The notes: a model not told the origin generated them from the letters alone. Shown: positions 33,304 to 42,123, counted from the first letter of the stretch. The stretch: 64,000 nt of DNA from Hyphomicrobiales bacterium (GCA_900472785.1 UCJH01000020.1:64388-128387), one strand, 5' to 3'. Made by a program: numbers and translations.

Positions 33304-33557
33304 CAGCTCGGAAGCCCGTTGTCGTCATAACCAAGGATCTCGTCTGCAGGACGGGGATCGAGAACGGGAAGAGCCGCGAAGCGCTTGCGGCTGGCAGCCA
33401 GGTCCTCTAGCAGGGCATCACGACGTGCTGTGCCACCGAAACGGCGCAGACGGTCCTCAAGGGCGCGTCGCGTGGCAAGGGTAATGGTTTCGCCTGTCTT
33501 TTCTGCGAGAACCTTGGCCAGACGTTCCGTTTCCGGGTCCTTTATGCTCAATGCCAT
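33303..33557 (-). CDS. VapB-type antitoxin
   Basis: An 84-residue antitoxin of the VapB/Rv0623-like family. The N-terminal DNA-binding part is MALSIKDPETERLAKVLAEK with GETITLATRRALEDRL, and an acidic, proline-rich C-terminus (LDPRPADEILGYDDNGLPS) would wrap the toxin. It precedes vapC, the usual order. Direct repeats upstream at 33568-33594 are a candidate operator for autoregulation by the VapBC complex. Confidence 0.92.
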   Translation of the reverse strand: MALSIKDPETERLAKVLAEKTGETITLATRRALEDRLRRFGGTARRDALLEDLAASRKRFAALPVLDPRPADEILGYDDNGLPS

Positions 33558-33567
33558 ACTGTCAACT

Positions 33568-33594
33568 TTCTACCTGTTTTGCTGTATTCTACCT
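33568..33594 (-). promoter_or_regulatory. Direct repeats upstream of vapB, candidate VapBC operator
   Basis: TTCTACCT occurs at 33568-33575 and again at 33587-33594 (AGGTAGAA on the coding strand), 19 bases apart, close to two helical turns. It lies 11 bases upstream of the vapB start, an appropriate place for autorepression. Confidence 0.5.
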
Positions 33595-33996
33595 AAAATT
33601 TGCCGAATGAACACGTCTGATGCTGAATATTCTACGCTTGGATGAAAACGTGTGTTCGCTTGGGGCGAACAGCGGATTCCGCCTATTTTTCGCCGCGCAG
33701 CGGATCATGTCGAAGTCCCTGTCGATCAGGCTTGAGTATTGTTCATTCCCTGATTTTCACGCAAATCGGATAGTGTTTTCGTTAAATGGATATATTTTGG
33801 TGGCAAAAGCGTTTGCGAAATTACTAATACGTGTAAAAATCATACTAATTGGAACACTGAAGCACGTGATGGTGTTCCGGTTCGGCGTAGAAGCGTAGAT
33901 GAGGAGAGTTGGCGGCTTGGCCTTGCGAGTGCTCTTCCATGTCATAGCGTCGCTCTCTGCAGCAGAGCTGTTTCCCCTGTTTGCTCGAGGTCTGCA
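33595..33996. other. AT-rich non-coding stretch between vapB and an AraC gene
   Basis: About 400 bases with clearly lower GC than the rest of the window, particularly 33700-33870. The small open frame 33620-33898 (92 codons) has no ribosome site and a composition unlike the neighbours, so I do not call it. The stretch may hold the promoter of the AraC gene and probably entered with the toxin-antitoxin pair. Confidence 0.5.
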
Positions 33997-34986
33997 ATGA
34001 GCAGAGCCGGCCAAGTCTCGCGCTTCAAGGTCGTTGAAGCCGATGTCGACAAACTTCGGGAACATTATGCGCAGACCCTGAAACCCGTTCGCGTCGATGC
34101 GCTGCATAAAGGCACTTCGATTTCGGTGGAGGACACGCATTTCTTGACCGGGGATTTCGACATCTGGTCGGGTGTATGTCGTTCCGGAATGGAGGTCAGT
34201 TTCCAGGAGCCGCCGGATGCCTTCGCCATATACCTGCCACTTGGCGGGGCAATGGAACTGACAGCGCACGGGCGTGATTTTACCTCGACGCCTTCCAGTC
34301 TGATCGCAATGGATCTTTCGGAAGCCAGAATGCTGCGGCTGCATGAGCAGCGCAGTCACATCGGCATTGCATTCAGTCGCAAGGCTGTGGTCCGGCAGCT
34401 TTCAGATCTGCTGGAAACGCCGATCATCCACGATCTCGATCTTGCTGCGGAATGCGATATGCGCTCACAGGGCGGAGCCAAACTCGCCGCCTTCGGACAA
34501 CTTCTCTGGGATACGCTGGCCAGCGGTCCGGCGGAGAATATTTCAGCCCGCTCGACCGAATATTTCTTCCGGACGATCATGGTCGCCATGCTCGAAAGCG
34601 TGCCGCACCGCTATTCGCAACTGCTGGAGCGCCCCGTATCGCCTGCCATGCCGCGGCAGGTGAAGCGGGCAATCGACTACATGGTTGCGAATATTTCCAA
34701 TCCGATCGGCGTTGAAGACATCGCACAATCCGCCGGCGTCGGCGTGCGGGCGCTACAGGTGGCCTTCCAGCAGTTCAAGGATACAACGCCGCTGAACTAT
34801 CTGCGGCAATTGCGTCTGGAAAGCGTTCGCCGCCAGCTCATCGCCGTTGAACATGAAGCGGTTTCGATTTCCGACGTTGCCCGCAGCTGCGGATTTACCC
34901 ATATGGGGCGGTTTTCACTTCTTTACCGCGAGACATTTGGCGAAATGCCGACGGAAACCCTGAGATTGCCGCGTTTTGACAAATAA
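33997..34986 (+). CDS. AraC family transcriptional regulator
   Basis: A 329-residue regulator. The first ~200 residues resemble the AraC-binding-like domain of the cupin type (FDIWSGVCRSGMEVSFQ, AIYLPLGGAMELTAHG). The C-terminal double helix-turn-helix (about 220-325) contains ISNPIGVEDIAQSAGVGVRALQVAFQQF and DVARSCGFTHMGRFSLLYRETFG. ATG 33997 is the first start after a stop-rich AT region. No obvious target operon adjoins it; the neighbour downstream is convergent. Ligand unknown. Confidence 0.9.
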   Translation: MSRAGQVSRFKVVEADVDKLREHYAQTLKPVRVDALHKGTSISVEDTHFLTGDFDIWSGVCRSGMEVSFQEPPDAFAIYLPLGGAMELTAHGRDFTSTPSSLIAMDLSEARMLRLHEQRSHIGIAFSRKAVVRQLSDLLETPIIHDLDLAAECDMRSQGGAKLAAFGQLLWDTLASGPAENISARSTEYFFRTIMVAMLESVPHRYSQLLERPVSPAMPRQVKRAIDYMVANISNPIGVEDIAQSAGVGVRALQVAFQQFKDTTPLNYLRQLRLESVRRQLIAVEHEAVSISDVARSCGFTHMGRFSLLYRETFGEMPTETLRLPRFDK

Positions 34987-35024
34987 TTCGGCTGCGACGG
35001 GACGACAGAGCTTCAAACCAGCCG

Positions 35025-35189
35025 TCACGCAAGGCTCGGCGGTGCGATGAATTGATAGTAAGACCAGACGGCGATCAGCGCAGCGATGACGGCGAGCCAG
35101 ATCAGTGCCTTCTTCATCCCCGGCGTAACCGTTTTCGGCTTTTTCTGTGGCTTAGGCTTGCGAAATTTGATCACATTGTCGTCGTTCAT
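35025..35189 (-). CDS. Small single-pass membrane protein
   Basis: A 54-residue protein with a basic cytoplasmic N-terminus (MNDDNVIKFRKPKPQKKPK) and one membrane helix (ALIWLAVIAALIAVWSYYQF), with a short periplasmic tail. ATG 35189 is chosen because it begins a composition typical of conserved small rhizobial proteins; upstream in-frame starts give an implausible N-terminus. Function unknown. Its C-terminus lies close to the stop of the AraC gene (convergent). Confidence 0.7.
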   Translation of the reverse strand: MNDDNVIKFRKPKPQKKPKTVTPGMKKALIWLAVIAALIAVWSYYQFIAPPSLA

Positions 35190-35324
35190 TGGGGTCCTCG
35201 CAGAAAATCCCGAACTCCATAACACGGGAGGCATGAACATATTTCCAGCCAATTACAATTTTCCACTCTCTGCTACGACATGTGTTTTTGGCTTATCTTT
35301 TGGTTTCATGCAATCAGACAGCAA

Positions 35325-35351
35325 ATCGGGAGGGCTCGAGGCCCTCCCGAT
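35325..35351 (-). terminator. Terminator of the TonB-dependent receptor gene
   Basis: ATCGGGAGGGC / GCCCTCCCGAT, an 11-bp perfect stem with a 5-base TCGAG loop, lies 39 bases beyond the receptor stop. The minus strand continues TTTGCTGTC, a short U-run; the plus strand continues CCGTTTTAAC, so it could work in both directions. Confidence 0.75.
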
Positions 35352-35389
35352 CCGTTTTAACGCTTCCTGACGTCAGATTTTGAAACGGC

Positions 35390-37558
35390 TTACCATTTCT
35401 TGCTGAGCTTCAGCGTGATCGTGCGCTGGTCGCCATAGCCGCAGGTGAAAAGGCCCTGGCAACCCTTGACGTATTCCTTGTCGAACAGGTTGGCGACATT
35501 CAGCGCCGCGCCCCAGCCGTTCTTTTCGTAGCGGATCGCGGCATCCGCGATCAGAGCGTCCGGAACAAAGGCGGTGTTTTCGATGTCTGCCGCCGATTCG
35601 CCCTGATAGCGCAGGCCCCCGCCGATGCTGACGCCCTCAAGTGCGCCTTCCGTCACAGTGTAATCGACCCAGAGCGATGCCTGATGTTCGGGGATCAGCC
35701 GCGGTCGTTTGCCGAGATAGGACGCAACGCCTTCCTTGGTGATTTCCATGTCGGTGTAGGTGTAGGAGGCCAGAAGCTTCCAATTTTGATCGAGATTGAC
35801 CTTCCCCTCCAGCTCGATGCCCCGGGATTCGACTTCGCCCAGTTGCGTCTGCGTGAAGCCATCGGGGTTGAGCGCGTTTTCCTTGGTCAGATGGAAGACG
35901 GACGCCGTCAGCATTCCGTCGATGAAGGTCGGCTCGTATTTGATCCCTGCCTCGTATTGGGTGCCCTCTTCCGGAACCAACGGCGTGCCGGAGGCTGAGA
36001 TGCCGATCAGCGGGTTGAAGAAGGTCGCGGCAGACACGTAGGGCGTCAAGCCGTTGTCGAAAGCATAGGCAAGACCGACACGACCGCTGAGCGCGCCCTC
36101 GTCCGATTCATAGGACCCTGTCGGAAGCCGGGAGTCCGCTTCGGTCTTGACGTAATCGTATCGTCCGTTTGCCGTCAGAATCCAGCCATCGCCAAACCGG
36201 ATCTGGTCCTGCGCATAGATGCCGACTTGCTGCATGCGGGTCACGCTGTCGAGATAGGTGAAATACGGTGTCGTCAGCGGGTCGCCGTAGACCGGGTCGG
36301 CCGGATCGAGATCGGGCGCCGGGAAGGATGACGCCTGTTGCTGGTCGATCTTGTAGTTCTTGTAATCAAGACCGAGCAGGAGCGAATGATCGAAGGCTCC
36401 CGTCGAAAATTCCGTTTCAGCACGGTTGTCGATGTTCAGGCTGTCGACGGAGGTGTCGTGCTTGAAGCCGAGGCGCGCAAATTCAAAAGTCGGCGTATAG
36501 GCATAGGGGTAGACAAGCTCTTCGGCCTTGTCGAGATGGCTGTAGCGCAGGTTCTGCGAGAGCTTCCAGCCGTTGTCGAACTCGTGCGAGAACTCGTAGC
36601 CGAACAGCTGCTGATCATAGCGGCCGTAATCATGATCCGGCTCGCCGAAGAAGAGGTCGCGATCGATCCGTGTAAACGGTGCGCCCACGGGAGCATCGAC
36701 CGCCGTGCCGTAGTAAGGCAGGAAGCCGTTGCCGACATGGGTCTGGTCGAGGGCAGAAGCAATGGCGTAGACGGTCAGGCTGGTTGCGTCATCCGGCGCG
36801 TAGGTGATTTGCGGCATGACAAAACCACGCAAATCCTCCGAATAATCGCTGTAATTGTCGCCACCCGAAACCTTGCCGGTGATACGGTAGGTTACGGTGC
36901 CATCGACATTCAGCTTGTCCGTGGCATCGAATCCGAAGAAGGCGTTGCCGAAATTGTTGATGCCGATTTCGGTGGAATAGGCGGGCTCCGCCTGGGGGCG
37001 CTTGCGCACGAGATCGACGATGCCGCCGGGATTGGCGCCGCCATAAAGGACCGATGCCGGGCCTTTGAGAACCTCGACGCGCTCCAGCATGTAGGCATCC
37101 GTCTGGAATCCGCCGAAGCCGTAGGTGAACAGGTTGAGGCCATCGAGAAACACGCCGGTCTGCGTCGCGTCGAAGCCGCGAATGTAGAACCAGTCGGTAT
37201 CCGGGTCAGAGCCGAAGGGCTCGGCAGCAACGCCCGCCGTATAGCGCAAAGCTTCATCGATCTTGGTGACGACGCCACGGTCTTCAAGCTCTTGCCGGCC
37301 GACCACCGAAACCGACTGCGGAATTTCAGCGAGCGGCGTTGCCGTTTTCGCGCCTGTGCCCGTGTCCTTTGCGACATAGCCCTCGACGGGGCCGGTGGCG
37401 CTCTCCTTCGTCGCGCCGCCTTCGACGGACAGGCGCTCCAACTGCGTTACATCTGCCGCATCCTGCGCCTTGGCGGCATTGGGCAACAGGAGGGCAGCGA
37501 TCGCCACGCCCGTCATCAGGAATTGTTTGCGCTTCGCCCCACTCACATTGATCTGCAT
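35390..37558 (-). CDS. TonB-dependent siderophore receptor (FhuA/FoxA-like)
   Basis: A 722-residue outer-membrane receptor. The signal peptide (FLMTGVAIAALLLPNAAKAQ) precedes a TonB-box-like region, then the plug domain (PLAEIPQSVSVVGRQELED, WFYIRGFDATQTGVFLDGL, VEVLKGPASVLYGGANPGG). A 22-strand-type barrel follows, with the terminal strand TITLKLSKKW ending in an aromatic residue as needed for BAM insertion. KGCQGLFTCGYGDQR near the end is typical of ferrichrome/ferrioxamine-type receptors. An iron-box-like site lies upstream and an AraC regulator is encoded next to it; no ABC importer genes adjoin. Confidence 0.93.
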   Translation of the reverse strand: MQINVSGAKRKQFLMTGVAIAALLLPNAAKAQDAADVTQLERLSVEGGATKESATGPVEGYVAKDTGTGAKTATPLAEIPQSVSVVGRQELEDRGVVTKIDEALRYTAGVAAEPFGSDPDTDWFYIRGFDATQTGVFLDGLNLFTYGFGGFQTDAYMLERVEVLKGPASVLYGGANPGGIVDLVRKRPQAEPAYSTEIGINNFGNAFFGFDATDKLNVDGTVTYRITGKVSGGDNYSDYSEDLRGFVMPQITYAPDDATSLTVYAIASALDQTHVGNGFLPYYGTAVDAPVGAPFTRIDRDLFFGEPDHDYGRYDQQLFGYEFSHEFDNGWKLSQNLRYSHLDKAEELVYPYAYTPTFEFARLGFKHDTSVDSLNIDNRAETEFSTGAFDHSLLLGLDYKNYKIDQQQASSFPAPDLDPADPVYGDPLTTPYFTYLDSVTRMQQVGIYAQDQIRFGDGWILTANGRYDYVKTEADSRLPTGSYESDEGALSGRVGLAYAFDNGLTPYVSAATFFNPLIGISASGTPLVPEEGTQYEAGIKYEPTFIDGMLTASVFHLTKENALNPDGFTQTQLGEVESRGIELEGKVNLDQNWKLLASYTYTDMEITKEGVASYLGKRPRLIPEHQASLWVDYTVTEGALEGVSIGGGLRYQGESAADIENTAFVPDALIADAAIRYEKNGWGAALNVANLFDKEYVKGCQGLFTCGYGDQRTITLKLSKKW

Positions 37559-37637
37559 ACGCGTGTCACCCCAGCATCAAGGCCGCTTGCTGCTGTCCCC
37601 CAGCGAATGCAAACGGCAATCTCTTCGATTAATAACT

Positions 37638-37652
37638 TGATTACTTATATCA
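37638..37652. promoter_or_regulatory. TGA-N9-TCA iron-box-like site upstream of the receptor
   Basis: TGATTACTTATATCA fits the TGA-N9-TCA pattern of rhizobial IRO boxes bound by RirA, within the larger repeat TTGAT-N7-ATCAA. It sits 80 bases upstream of the receptor start, so iron repression is likely. A match of this simplicity can arise by chance. Confidence 0.55.
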
Positions 37653-37702
37653 ACTATCCATGGGCGGCTTGTCGCGATCCCCGGAAATTGAACGTTTTTG
37701 GG

Positions 37703-38632
37703 CTATTTTCCGCAATGCAAACAGCTGTCGCCGCGTGTCTCGCTGCGATGGTGCGAGGCTTTCTTCCAGTTTGACGGCGTGGCGCCGACGGTCTTGCGGA
37801 AAACCCGGGTAAAGTGGGCCTGGTCTGAGAAACCGGTTTCTGCCGCAATATTTGTCAAAGGTATATTTCTCTTCAGCATCAATTGCTTGGCGCGTTCTAT
37901 CCGGGCGTTCATCTGCCATTGATGTGGCGGCAGGCCGGTGGATGCCTTGAAGGCGTGGCTGAAATAGGATTGCGAAAGGCCGGTGAGCGAAGCCAGTTCC
38001 TCGAGCCTTATGCTGCGCAGGCAATTTTCTTCGATGTAGTCGATCGCCCGGCGCAATTGCCAGCCGGCGAGCTGGCTGCGCTTGCGTGCCACGGCGCCGC
38101 CGCCGAGACGCATCAGTTCTATGAACATGGCGACCGTCAGCCCATCGCCATAGAGGTCGTGCAGCGGTTCCGGGTTGATGCATTCGGCGGCGATCAGTTC
38201 AGCAAGCGCCAGAAAGCGCTGGTCGGAAAACATCAGGCGGGGAATGTCGATGCGTTTCTGGTCGAGATCCTCCATTAACCGGCGTCGCAGGGTCTCGACA
38301 TCGAAATGCAGATCGAGATGACGGACGTAATCGACATCAATAATCTCCGCCCGGACTTCCATCCCTGCGGGAATGTAGGAAACGGCCTGATGATGGTGGT
38401 TCTGTACCATGCCGTGGCCACTGGCGGTAAGCTTGATGTTGCAGTTTCCGGTCCCCTTGGCATCGAGCACGATGAACAGACGGGGATCATCCGCCACGTA
38501 ATATCCCCCTGCCTGCGGTGCGCAGCGCACATCCCAGAGATCGGCGACCACGCCATTCCAGGTGCGACGGTTGAGCCCGCCGATCACCGAGAAGCCATTG
38601 ATTCTGTTGTTCATGCGCGGCTGGAAGGTCAT
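37703..38632 (-). CDS. AraC family regulator of siderophore uptake (RhrA/PchR-like)
   Basis: A 309-residue regulator with an N-terminal ligand domain (YYVADDPRLFIVLDAKGTGN, FSDQRFLALAELIAAEC) and a C-terminal AraC double helix-turn-helix (about 205-295): LEELASLTGLSQSYFSHAFKAS and IAAETGFSDQAHFTRVFRKTVG. Its location 144 bases upstream of, and codirectional with, a siderophore receptor suggests ligand-dependent activation of that receptor, as RhrA and PchR do. Substrate identity is not evident. Confidence 0.9.
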   Translation of the reverse strand: MTFQPRMNNRINGFSVIGGLNRRTWNGVVADLWDVRCAPQAGGYYVADDPRLFIVLDAKGTGNCNIKLTASGHGMVQNHHHQAVSYIPAGMEVRAEIIDVDYVRHLDLHFDVETLRRRLMEDLDQKRIDIPRLMFSDQRFLALAELIAAECINPEPLHDLYGDGLTVAMFIELMRLGGGAVARKRSQLAGWQLRRAIDYIEENCLRSIRLEELASLTGLSQSYFSHAFKASTGLPPHQWQMNARIERAKQLMLKRNIPLTNIAAETGFSDQAHFTRVFRKTVGATPSNWKKASHHRSETRGDSCLHCGK

Positions 38633-38675
38633 CGTGGACTCGTGTCGTCGATCATCGGCGTTGCGACAATCGTCA

Positions 38676-38707
38676 ATTAAACTTGTATGATACAGTCAAG
38701 TTTTAAT
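38676..38707. promoter_or_regulatory. Inverted repeat upstream of the siderophore AraC gene
   Basis: ATTAAACTTG (38676-38685) and CAAGTTTTAAT (38697-38707) are complementary apart from one extra base, around a central TGTATGATACA palindrome. It lies 45-75 bases upstream of the AraC start. It is a candidate operator for autoregulation or iron control. Confidence 0.5.
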
Positions 38708-38895
38708 ATCGAACAATATGCGTTGTTGCAATTGGAGAGCCATGGAATTTGCGCCCCGCTGACACGGTTTAACATCCTGACTGCGCCGAAAACGCAACAC
38801 TTTTGTAGCGGTATTCGCCAACGAGGCCCGTTGAAACTATTTGATCAAGGCTGCTTGACGCGGCTTACGGACTTTGCATATTGTCCAGATGTCAG

Positions 38896-38907
38896 ACCAA
38901 TTCTGGT
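38896..38907. promoter_or_regulatory. ACCA-N4-TGGT palindrome upstream of gntR
   Basis: ACCAATTCTGGT lies 17 bases upstream of the FadR-type regulator start. It is a short perfect half-site pair suitable for autorepression by a GntR protein. The arms are only 4 bp, so confidence is modest. Confidence 0.4.
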
Positions 38908-38923
38908 TTCAGAGATTTTGTAG

Positions 38924-39643
38924 ATGGCGGAACAAGCTGCAAGAGCATCCCTGCTGCCCCTGCCCCCGGCCGACCGGGTGAGGCAGGCGACGGCCGCCCT
39001 TGCGGATTTTATCGAGCGATCGATGCTGGCTGCCGGCGAGAGGCTGCCGACGGAGCGTGAACTCGCTGCCGCGCTTGGCGTCGGCCGCTCCACCATTCGC
39101 GAGGTCATCCGGCATTTCCAGGCGCTTGGCGTCGTCGAGGCGCGCAAGGGCAGCGGTACCTATCTGCTACGGGCGATTTCCGCGGCGACGGTACATATGC
39201 CGCTGTCGCTCGAAACGACCCATCTGCGTGACGTGCTGTTGAAGACGCTGGAGGTCCGTCGCGGCATCGAGGCCGAGGCCGGCATGGTCGCGGCGCGCAC
39301 GCGGACCCTGGACGATCTGCAGGTGATCGAAGAGAAGCTCGACGAGATGGAACGGGTGCATCTGTCCAAGGGCTCATCCGGCCCGGAGGATCTCGCCTTC
39401 CACCTCGCCATCTATGATGCCACCCACAATCCGCTGTTCCGGCAGCTGCTCGAACAGATGCGCGAAGCCTTCGAGCGATTCTGGGAAAAACCTTTCGACC
39501 GGCCGGATTTCGCCCGTCGCTCCTTTCCCTTTCACCGCACGCTGTTCAACGCGATTGCCGCCGGCGATCCGGAAGCGGCGCGCGCCGAGACACTGAAGAT
39601 CCTCGCCATTGTCGAGGAAGACATCAAGGAAATGTCCAAATGA
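38924..39643 (+). CDS. GntR family transcriptional regulator (FadR/FCD type)
   Basis: A 239-residue regulator. The winged helix (about 20-85) contains GERLPTERELAAALGVGRSTIREVIRHFQALGVVE. The FCD domain follows with LLKTLEVRRGIEAEAGMVAA, EDLAFHLAIYDATHNPLF and FPFHRTLFNAI; its Asp and His residues could bind a metal and a carboxylate. Its stop overlaps the start of the PLP enzyme gene by 4 bases, so it is the first gene of the operon to 45152 and probably controls it. Confidence 0.92.
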   Translation: MAEQAARASLLPLPPADRVRQATAALADFIERSMLAAGERLPTERELAAALGVGRSTIREVIRHFQALGVVEARKGSGTYLLRAISAATVHMPLSLETTHLRDVLLKTLEVRRGIEAEAGMVAARTRTLDDLQVIEEKLDEMERVHLSKGSSGPEDLAFHLAIYDATHNPLFRQLLEQMREAFERFWEKPFDRPDFARRSFPFHRTLFNAIAAGDPEAARAETLKILAIVEEDIKEMSK

Positions 39644-40848
39644 GCAACGGGTCCAATCCGTTCGAAGAAGCTTCCCTCATCGTCGCCCACGACGTGAGCA
39701 ACGCCTATGACGCCGTCGTGCCGCCGATCGTACAGACGTCGCTCTTCACCTTCACCGACTATGACGACATGATCGCCTCCTATCGCGGCGAAAAAATACG
39801 CCCGATCTACACGCGTGGCCTGAACCCGACGGTCCGCATGTTCGAGGAGATGCTGGCGAAACTTGAGGGCGCGGAAGACGCGATCGGCTTTGCCAGCGGC
39901 ATGTCGGCGATTTCCTCCACTGTTCTGTCTTTCGTCGAGCCGGGTGACCGCATCGTTGCCGTCAAGCATCTCTATCCAGATGCCTTCCGCCTGTTCGGTA
40001 CGCTCTTCAAACGCATGAAGATCGAGGTCACCTATGTCGATGGCAAGGATGAGGAGGAGGTCGCCAAGGTCCTGCCCGGGGCAAAGCTTCTCTATCTGGA
40101 AAGCCCAACGAGCTGGGTGATGGAAACCCATGACGTGGCAGCTCTCGCAGCCCTTGCCCGGAAGCATGGCGTTATCACCACCATCGACAACAGCTGGGCG
40201 AGCCCGGTCTTCCAGCAGCCGATCTCGCTCGGCGTCGATCTGGTGATCCATTCTGCTTCGAAATATCTCGGTGGCCACAGCGACGTCGTTGCCGGCGTTG
40301 TCGCGGGTTCGAAGGAGTTGATCGGCCGTATCCGGGCCGAGGCATATCCGTATCTCGGCGGCAAGCTGTCGCCCTTCGATGCCTGGCTTCTCATTCGCGG
40401 CATGCGTACCCTGCCAATTCGCATGAAGGCGCACGAACAATCTACCGTCGAGATCGCAAAGCGCCTGCAGTCTCACGAGGCAGTTGAGACAGTTTGTTAT
40501 CCGGGGCTGGCAAACCAGCTGCCGCCGGGGCTTAAGGGCACGTCCGGCCTGTTTTCTTTCATCTTCAAGAACGGTGTCGATGTCCGCGCCTTTTCTGATC
40601 ATCTCGACCTGTTCAAGTTGGGTGTCAGCTGGGGTGGACACGAAAGCCTGATCGTACCGGGCGATGTCGTCCTAGCACAAAAAGCACAACCGAATTCCGC
40701 GGTCGCCTTCGGCATCAGCCCGCGGTCAGTAAGGCTCCATGTCGGCCTGGAGGGAACGGAGGCCCTCTGGAGCGATATCGAAGCGGCAATTGCCGCCTCG
40801 ATAGGCTGGCACGACAAAACCAAACACAGCAAACAAGAAGGGGAATGA
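39640..40848 (+). CDS. Trans-sulfuration (Cys/Met metabolism) PLP-dependent enzyme
   Basis: A 402-residue fold-type I PLP enzyme of the cystathionine beta/gamma-lyase family. The PLP lysine is in HSASKYLGGHSDVVAG. IYTRGLNPTVRMFEEMLAKLEGAEDAIGFASGM is the usual N-terminal cofactor/tetramer region, and TTIDNSWASPVFQQP carries the Asp that pairs with the pyridine nitrogen. SWGGHESLIV matches the C-terminal substrate carboxylate region. Reaction type (beta-lyase, gamma-lyase or sulfhydrylase) cannot be fixed. It is embedded between a GntR gene and a carbohydrate-type ABC importer, an unusual partnership. Confidence 0.9.
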   Translation: MSNGSNPFEEASLIVAHDVSNAYDAVVPPIVQTSLFTFTDYDDMIASYRGEKIRPIYTRGLNPTVRMFEEMLAKLEGAEDAIGFASGMSAISSTVLSFVEPGDRIVAVKHLYPDAFRLFGTLFKRMKIEVTYVDGKDEEEVAKVLPGAKLLYLESPTSWVMETHDVAALAALARKHGVITTIDNSWASPVFQQPISLGVDLVIHSASKYLGGHSDVVAGVVAGSKELIGRIRAEAYPYLGGKLSPFDAWLLIRGMRTLPIRMKAHEQSTVEIAKRLQSHEAVETVCYPGLANQLPPGLKGTSGLFSFIFKNGVDVRAFSDHLDLFKLGVSWGGHESLIVPGDVVLAQKAQPNSAVAFGISPRSVRLHVGLEGTEALWSDIEAAIAASIGWHDKTKHSKQEGE

Positions 40849-40849
40849 A

Positions 40850-42109
40850 ATGAGGAAACTAGTTGCTGCGACCTTGCTTGCCACACTGATGGCCGGCACG
40901 GCACTTGCCGATACAAAGCTCAAGCTGGTGGAAGTCATCACCAGCCCGGAACGCACTGAAACGCTGAAGTCCATCGTCGCCAAGTTTGAATCGGCCAATC
41001 CGGGCACGACCGTCGAGGTCATCTCGCTGCCCTGGGGCGAAGCCTTCCAGAAGTTCGCGACCATGGTTTCGGCCGGTGAAATCCCCGACGTCATGGAAAT
41101 GCCGGACACCTGGCTGTCGCTCTATGCCAACAACGGCATGCTCGAAAGCCTCGAGCCTTACCTCAAGGACTGGGAGCACACGCCCCAGTTGACCGATCGC
41201 GCGCTCGAACTCGGCCGTGACGTCAAGGACACGGCCTATATGCTGCCCTACGGCTTCTATCTGCGCGCGATGTTCTACAACAAGAAGATCTTCGCGGAAG
41301 CCGGCGTCGCTGGCCCGCCGAAGACGATGGACGACTTCGTCGCCGCTGCCGAGAAGATCAAGAAGCTGCCGGGCAAATATGCCTATTGCATGCGCGGCGG
41401 TCCGGGCGGCCTCAATGGCTGGATGATGATGGGCGCCACGATGGCCGGCGACAACACGTTCTTCAACGCGGACGGTACGTCGAAGTTCTCCGAAGAGGGC
41501 TGGGTCAAGGGCTTCACTTGGCTGATCGACCTCTACAAGAACGGTTACGCACCGAAGGACAGCGTCAACTGGGGCTTCAACGAGATCGTCGCCGGGTTCT
41601 ACACCGGAACCTGCGCAATGCTCGACCAGGATCCGGACGCGCTGATCGCGATTGCCGAACGCATGGATGCAGCCGACTACGGCATCACCACCATGCCGAA
41701 GGGTCCGTCCGGCAAGACATTCCCGACGATCGGCTTTGCCGGCTGGTCGATGATGTCGGCCAGCGCCAACAAGGACCTGTCCTGGAAGCTGATCGCCACG
41801 CTCGAAGGCCCTGAAGGCAATGTCGAGTGGAACAAGAAGATCGGCGCGCTGCCGGCTCTGAAGTCCGCCGAAAAGGACCCCTTCTTTGCCACCGACCAGT
41901 TCAAGGGCTGGTTCGAGGAACTGGCGGACAAGGACGCGGTACCGACCACCATGCCGACCTATCTGGAAGAGTTCGCCTTCTTCAAGGATTCGCTCGCCAT
42001 CAAGACCAGCCAGGAAGCCATGCTCGGCGATATCACGCCGGAAGAAATGGCCAAACAATGGGCTGACTACATGACCAAGGCTCAACAGAAATTCCTCGCG
42101 AGCAAGTAA
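40850..42109 (+). CDS. Extracellular solute-binding protein, carbohydrate type
   Basis: A 419-residue periplasmic protein of the family 1 (cluster D, maltose/glycerol-phosphate type) binding proteins. The signal peptide MRKLVAATLLATLMAGTALA precedes KLKLVEVITSPER. LYANNGMLESLEPYLKDWE and YMLPYGFYLRAMFYNKKIF are family-typical. It begins 1 base after the PLP enzyme stop. Ligand unknown: sugars, sugar phosphates or polyols are usual, but the linked PLP enzyme hints at a sulfur- or amino-containing compound. Confidence 0.92.
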   Translation: MRKLVAATLLATLMAGTALADTKLKLVEVITSPERTETLKSIVAKFESANPGTTVEVISLPWGEAFQKFATMVSAGEIPDVMEMPDTWLSLYANNGMLESLEPYLKDWEHTPQLTDRALELGRDVKDTAYMLPYGFYLRAMFYNKKIFAEAGVAGPPKTMDDFVAAAEKIKKLPGKYAYCMRGGPGGLNGWMMMGATMAGDNTFFNADGTSKFSEEGWVKGFTWLIDLYKNGYAPKDSVNWGFNEIVAGFYTGTCAMLDQDPDALIAIAERMDAADYGITTMPKGPSGKTFPTIGFAGWSMMSASANKDLSWKLIATLEGPEGNVEWNKKIGALPALKSAEKDPFFATDQFKGWFEELADKDAVPTTMPTYLEEFAFFKDSLAIKTSQEAMLGDITPEEMAKQWADYMTKAQQKFLASK

Positions 42110-42123
42110 GTCAGGCCTTGAGC

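Noticed and set aside
33620-33898. A 92-codon plus-strand frame in the AT-rich stretch
   Set aside because: No ribosome site, no similarity I recognise, and composition expected by chance in AT-rich DNA.
38687-38923. A 78-codon plus-strand frame upstream of the gntR gene
   Set aside because: It runs through candidate operators to the next gene start and has no ribosome site or recognisable sequence.
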